Source: Riemerella columbina
GTDB lineage: Bacteria > Bacteroidota > Bacteroidia > Flavobacteriales > Weeksellaceae
Length of the DNA: 64,000 bases
Reading direction: 5' to 3'
NCBI RefSeq assembly: GCF_030517065.1
Contig: NZ_CP103950.1
Coordinates: 1,302,001 to 1,366,000, forward strand
Shown here: positions 60,884 through 64,000 of the stretch, piece by piece
How positions within the stretch are numbered: the stretch's first letter is position 1
How the letters are laid out: every line of letters begins with the position of its first letter
Notes under the pieces: model-generated
What the model was told of the DNA's origin: nothing
What the model saw: only the letters and a program-made list of their open reading frames with translations
Databases searched by the model: none
Made by a program: the position numbers and the translations under genes

Positions 60884-61807
60884 TTACCCCTCCGTTTCCT
60901 CCATTAGTTTTAGGTAGGTGGCGTAGCGGCTTTCTAAAATATCATCTTCCTCTATTGCCTTGATTACCGCGCATTTAGGCTCATTGAGGTGCAGACAGTT
61001 ATGGAATTTACAATGTTGCCCTATCTGAAAAATCTCTGGGAAATAATGTTGCACCTCTTCTTTCTGAATGTCTATCATCGCGAATTCTCGCACACCAGGG
61101 GTATCTATTACACTACCGCCAAAATTCCAAAAATGCATTTGAGCAAAAGTGGTGGTATGCTTTCCTTTAAGGTGAACTTCGGAAACTTTGCCAGTGCGGA
61201 GGTTTAGCCCTGGTTGCAAGGCATTAACCAAAGTGGATTTTCCGCTTCCTGAATGTCCAAAAAATACCGAAATTTTGTCTTGAAGTTCTAGTTTTAAATC
61301 CTCTAAGTTTAACCCTGAATAGGCAGAAATCATCATCGTTTTGTAGCCTATATTTTGATAAATTTCGGATAAAGCCTCTATATAAGTGAGCTCTTCATCT
61401 GTGAGCAAATCGGTTTTGTTAAATAAAATAAGAGGTTGGATGTTGTATGCCTCGCAGCAAGCCAAAAAGCGATCTAAAAACCCCAGTGAAGTTTCTGGAT
61501 TTTTAAGCGTATAGAGAAAACAAGCCAAATCTATGTTAGAAGCTATGATGTGCGCCTCTTTGGAAAGGTTCACCGATTTTCTGATCAGGTAATTTTTGCG
61601 TGGTTCTATTTTGGTAATCCACGCCACTTGGTCGGCTTCCAGCTGAAATTCTACCCAATCTCCCACCGCCAAAGGATTGGTCAGTCGGTTTTTCTGTAAT
61701 TTAAACTTGCCACGGATGCGCGCCTCATAAATTTCTCCTGTGACCGCCTCTTTTACTTGATACCAACTCCCTGTAGATTTGGTAATTAGCCCTTTAAAAA
61801 CTTCCAT
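60884..61807 (-). CDS. rsgA: Ribosome small-subunit-dependent GTPase RsgA
   Basis: A 307-residue circularly permuted GTPase that checks 30S maturation. An OB-fold N-terminus is followed by the G4 motif FNKTD before G1 FFGHSGSGKSTLVNAL and G3 DTPGVREF. The C-terminal zinc site is HCKFHNCLHLNEPKC. The gene follows mutA after three bases, so it ends the minus-strand row starting at udk. Confidence 0.95.
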   Translation of the reverse strand: MEVFKGLITKSTGSWYQVKEAVTGEIYEARIRGKFKLQKNRLTNPLAVGDWVEFQLEADQVAWITKIEPRKNYLIRKSVNLSKEAHIIASNIDLACFLYTLKNPETSLGFLDRFLACCEAYNIQPLILFNKTDLLTDEELTYIEALSEIYQNIGYKTMMISAYSGLNLEDLKLELQDKISVFFGHSGSGKSTLVNALQPGLNLRTGKVSEVHLKGKHTTTFAQMHFWNFGGSVIDTPGVREFAMIDIQKEEVQHYFPEIFQIGQHCKFHNCLHLNEPKCAVIKAIEEDDILESRYATYLKLMEETEG

Positions 61808-61810
61808 AAA

Positions 61811-62968
61811 TCACTCGTAAATTTCTGATAATCTCACTGGCACTAAGCGGTCTTCTCGGTATAAATGCGCTTTATCTTTGGTGATGTCTAAACTCGGATA
61901 AAGGTTGGCGCCCACCAATTTAATTTTTCCTTGCTCTATCCAAGATTGCTCTTTTACAGCGTGCTGATAAACCATTTTCTGGATTTCTCCCGCTCGGTAC
62001 ATCGCTTGATAACTGCCTTTTTCTTCTATCTCGATAAACAATTGCCAAGCTTTAGTCGCCAATTGTTGGGTCATATCTTCCACGAAATAACTGCCATATG
62101 CTGCGTCTTCAAACACATTGATGATGCTTTCATAAGCCAAAACGATGCTTTGTTTAAAGGCTATTTCTTGTGACCAAGGCGTGGAATTTTCAACTTTAAA
62201 ATCTCTTGCAAAAACAGCATCAGCACCGCCAATCATCCCAGCGGAAAGCTCCAATGTAGAGCGAATAAGGTTGTTTTCTGGGTCGGCTTTTGTTTTATTT
62301 CGCAAGGAAGTTTCTGCAAAAATATAAGGAATGTTGTTCTGTTGATACGCCCTTGACAATTGATTAAATAACAATTTAAGCGCTCTTATTTTAGCAATTT
62401 CAAAAAAGTACTGCCGTCCTACCGCTACTTTAAAAATCAGCCGTTCCAGCACCGAGGCACCAAAAATTTCTATTAAATCTTTCGCCTTGGCTAAAGCTAT
62501 TGCCAACTGTTGGATGATGCTGGCACCTGCATTCTGGTAAAGGGCCACATCAACTCCCAAAGCTCTCGGTATTGGAGATTTCAATAAATTTTCGCCCCAA
62601 TTGAGATTCATATTGCCTTTTTCATCAAAAATATCAACCAAAGACATCAGCTTATTTTCCGTTGTCGCCGACATCGCTTCAAAGGTGCTATAATCCTCAA
62701 AAAATAGGGTTTTATCTGCCGTAACAATGGGACCTTTAATGAGAAAAGCATAAGCATCTTCTTCCAAATTTTCTTGATATAGCGCCACCAAATGCGGGCT
62801 TTCTTCTACTTTGGGTAAAAGGTTAAAATCCCGATGAGACGCGTGATAATAAGGCTTCACCTCAATATCTTCCAAATTCTCTCTGCGGAGAATGGTGTCA
62901 ATATCTTCGGTTTTCAGTTGCTGTTTAACCAGCGCCTCCCAGTCTGCCATTGTGGTGTTCCCCTTCAT
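61811..62968 (-). CDS. mutA: Methylmalonyl-CoA mutase small (beta) subunit
   Basis: A 385-residue barrel protein. It has IEVKPYYHASHRDFNLLP, SPIPRALGVDVALYQNAGASIIQQLAIALAKA (as two segments), FFEIAKIRALKLLFNQL, NLIRSTLELSAGMIGGADAVF and IEEKGSYQAMYRAGEIQKMV. No B12-binding domain is present, as expected for the non-catalytic subunit. It needs the large subunit, which often follows directly, but here rsgA follows. The length is short compared with actinobacterial small subunits (~640). Confidence 0.88.
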   Translation of the reverse strand: MKGNTTMADWEALVKQQLKTEDIDTILRRENLEDIEVKPYYHASHRDFNLLPKVEESPHLVALYQENLEEDAYAFLIKGPIVTADKTLFFEDYSTFEAMSATTENKLMSLVDIFDEKGNMNLNWGENLLKSPIPRALGVDVALYQNAGASIIQQLAIALAKAKDLIEIFGASVLERLIFKVAVGRQYFFEIAKIRALKLLFNQLSRAYQQNNIPYIFAETSLRNKTKADPENNLIRSTLELSAGMIGGADAVFARDFKVENSTPWSQEIAFKQSIVLAYESIINVFEDAAYGSYFVEDMTQQLATKAWQLFIEIEEKGSYQAMYRAGEIQKMVYQHAVKEQSWIEQGKIKLVGANLYPSLDITKDKAHLYREDRLVPVRLSEIYE

Positions 62969-62975
62969 AGCGTTT

Positions 62976-63329
62976 TTATTTTTTAGCGTTGGTACTATCC
63001 ACCACTAAGATAAAAATTTCTTCGTTTGGTCTTTTCATAAAGTAGTTTTCTCGAGCAAATTTTTCTTTTTCGCCTCTGTCATACATCAGTTTTTTGTAGA
63101 AAGCATCGTTTTTTTTGTACTCTTGTTTATAATATTCCAATTGCTCCTCATACTGACTGATTTCCTGATTAAGTTCGTTAATCACCAAAAAGGAATTGTT
63201 ATCAAAAAAGATCATCCACACAAAAAAACACAATATCGTAACCACATAGCGGTTCAGTACATAAGTCCTAAGCCACTTGAATTTGGGTTGTTTTTTCTCT
63301 ATATCTTTAATTAGATTTTTCATAAACAA
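62976..63329 (-). CDS. Septum formation initiator (FtsB/DivIC-like) protein
   Basis: 117 residues. A cytoplasmic basic N-terminus, one membrane helix (VVTILCFFVWMIFF), and a periplasmic coiled coil (NELNQEISQYEEQLEYYKQEYKKNDAFYKKL) are followed by GEKEKFARENYFMKRPNEEIFIL, the typical FtsB/DivIC end. It connects FtsQ and FtsL in the divisome. It lies 5 bases after udk and 7 before mutA. Confidence 0.88.
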   Translation of the reverse strand: MFMKNLIKDIEKKQPKFKWLRTYVLNRYVVTILCFFVWMIFFDNNSFLVINELNQEISQYEEQLEYYKQEYKKNDAFYKKLMYDRGEKEKFARENYFMKRPNEEIFILVVDSTNAKK

Positions 63330-63334
63330 ATGGC

Positions 63335-63955
63335 TTAATCTTTGTGTTTTTTCAAAGAGTTATTGATAACAGTGGTAAGGAAATCTATCGCTACAGGGTT
63401 CTGCTTCATATTAGGAATAATGATATCTGCCTGATTTTTAGAAGGTTCTATAAATTCCTGATGCATAGGTTTCAGTGTAGTTTGGTAGCGGTATAGTACC
63501 TCCTCCAAATCTCGCCCACGCTCTTGGGTGTCTCTTTTTATTCTGCGAATCAGACGCTCATCAGAATCGGCATGTACGAATAACTTAACATCAAATTCCT
63601 TTAATAATTCCTTATCTGTAAGCACCAAAATCCCCTCCACAATAAGCACTCTTTTAGGCTCTACCGTTACGAAATCCCCTGTTCTTGAATGGGTTACAAA
63701 TGAGTAAATGGGCTGTTCTATGCTTTCGTTATTTTTAAGCGCACGCACATGCTTTCGCAACAATTCAAAATCTATGGATTTGGGGTGATCATAGTTGAGG
63801 CCTTCCCTCTCTGCCATTGTAAGATTCTGATTATCATGATAATAGTTATCTTGTGATAACACATTAACCCCTTCTACATTCAGATTTTTAAGAATTTTAT
63901 TCACCACGGTGGTTTTTCCAGAACCTGTACCACCAGCAATACCGATTACAAGCAT
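63335..63955 (-). CDS. udk: Uridine kinase
   Basis: About 206 residues, phosphorylating uridine and cytidine in pyrimidine salvage. The P-loop GIAGGTGSGKTTVVNKI begins at residue ~5. LSQDNYYHD, NYDHPKSIDFELL, VEGILVLTD and IRRIKRDTQERGRDL follow. The ATG at 63955 (MLVIGIAGG) is the natural start; a longer frame runs through the promoter TATCTTTG (complement 63970-63977). It heads the row udk, ftsB-like, mutA, rsgA. Confidence 0.94.
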   Translation of the reverse strand: MLVIGIAGGTGSGKTTVVNKILKNLNVEGVNVLSQDNYYHDNQNLTMAEREGLNYDHPKSIDFELLRKHVRALKNNESIEQPIYSFVTHSRTGDFVTVEPKRVLIVEGILVLTDKELLKEFDVKLFVHADSDERLIRRIKRDTQERGRDLEEVLYRYQTTLKPMHQEFIEPSKNQADIIIPNMKQNPVAIDFLTTVINNSLKKHKD

Positions 63956-64000
63956 TATTTTGTTTTTTACAAAGATAAGCAATCTTCATAAAAAAACGAT

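Overview
The window is chromosomal DNA from a member of the Flavobacteriia, most likely the Weeksellaceae (Chryseobacterium/Riemerella/Bergeyella lineage). The evidence is moderate-to-low GC with A-rich leaders instead of Shine-Dalgarno sites, promoters of the Bacteroidota type (TTG/TTTG, about 19-20 bases, TAnnTTTG), a SusC/SusD pair, type IX secretion genes (porT and a sorting-domain protein), families typical of this class (DUF4294, DUF4834, DUF6263, TIGR02757, DUF2200) and an IS982-family element. The genus assignment is inference.

Layout. 1-6.7 kb: start of pdhA, a PAP2-like membrane protein with a BlaI-type regulator, a glycosyltransferase, recQ, kdsD and tatC. 6.76-7.26 kb: a noncoding array of eight 62-bp repeats. 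7.3-13 kb: a LysR remnant, dGTPase, cyclophilin, transaldolase, lipB, a 2-oxoacid dehydrogenase E2 and a small Cys/Lys-rich secreted peptide. 13.2-13.8 kb: a ParE-like toxin and a possible antitoxin placed tail to tail. 14-20.6 kb: DUF4294 protein, M42 peptidase, idi, gcvT, TIGR02757, rnz, rdgB, CPBP protease. 20.7-22.7 kb: a frameshifted aspartic protease, a decayed VOC gene and a DUF2200 gene. 22.8-29.1 kb: cysteine-synthase-like enzyme, DUF6263 lipoprotein, DUF4834, YfhO-like protein, glycosyltransferase.

29.1-33.7 kb is the accessory part: a bacteriocin-like peptide gene, a small membrane ORF cut by an intact IS982-type element, a 22/43-bp tandem array, an acyltransferase-3 gene whose 5' end carries a heptanucleotide tract and looks phase-variable, a tetR'-'purM deletion scar, an orphan AT-rich gene and a hairpin-rich dispersed repeat. 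33.7-42.6 kb: GNAT, M14 peptidase, terC, an XRE regulator, hemB, a minimal T9SS sorting-domain protein, mutS2 without Smr, mntH. 42.8-49.4 kb: a compact susC-susD-GH97 locus for alpha-glucan use. 49.5-64 kb: menG-porT, metallophosphoesterase, hisS, glutaryl-CoA dehydrogenase-like enzyme, a CoA-transferase pair, rluB-like enzyme, a TonB receptor with a palindromic operator, and the row udk-ftsB/divIC-mutA-rsgA.

Most of the window is ordinary housekeeping sequence. The main signals are the number of broken or fused genes (LysR, aspartic protease, VOC, TetR/PurM, DUF2007), two unrelated noncoding arrays whose subunits are both about 21 bp (two helical turns), the likely phase-variable acyltransferase, and the bacteriocin-like locus next to the IS. 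No tRNA, rRNA or CRISPR array was seen.
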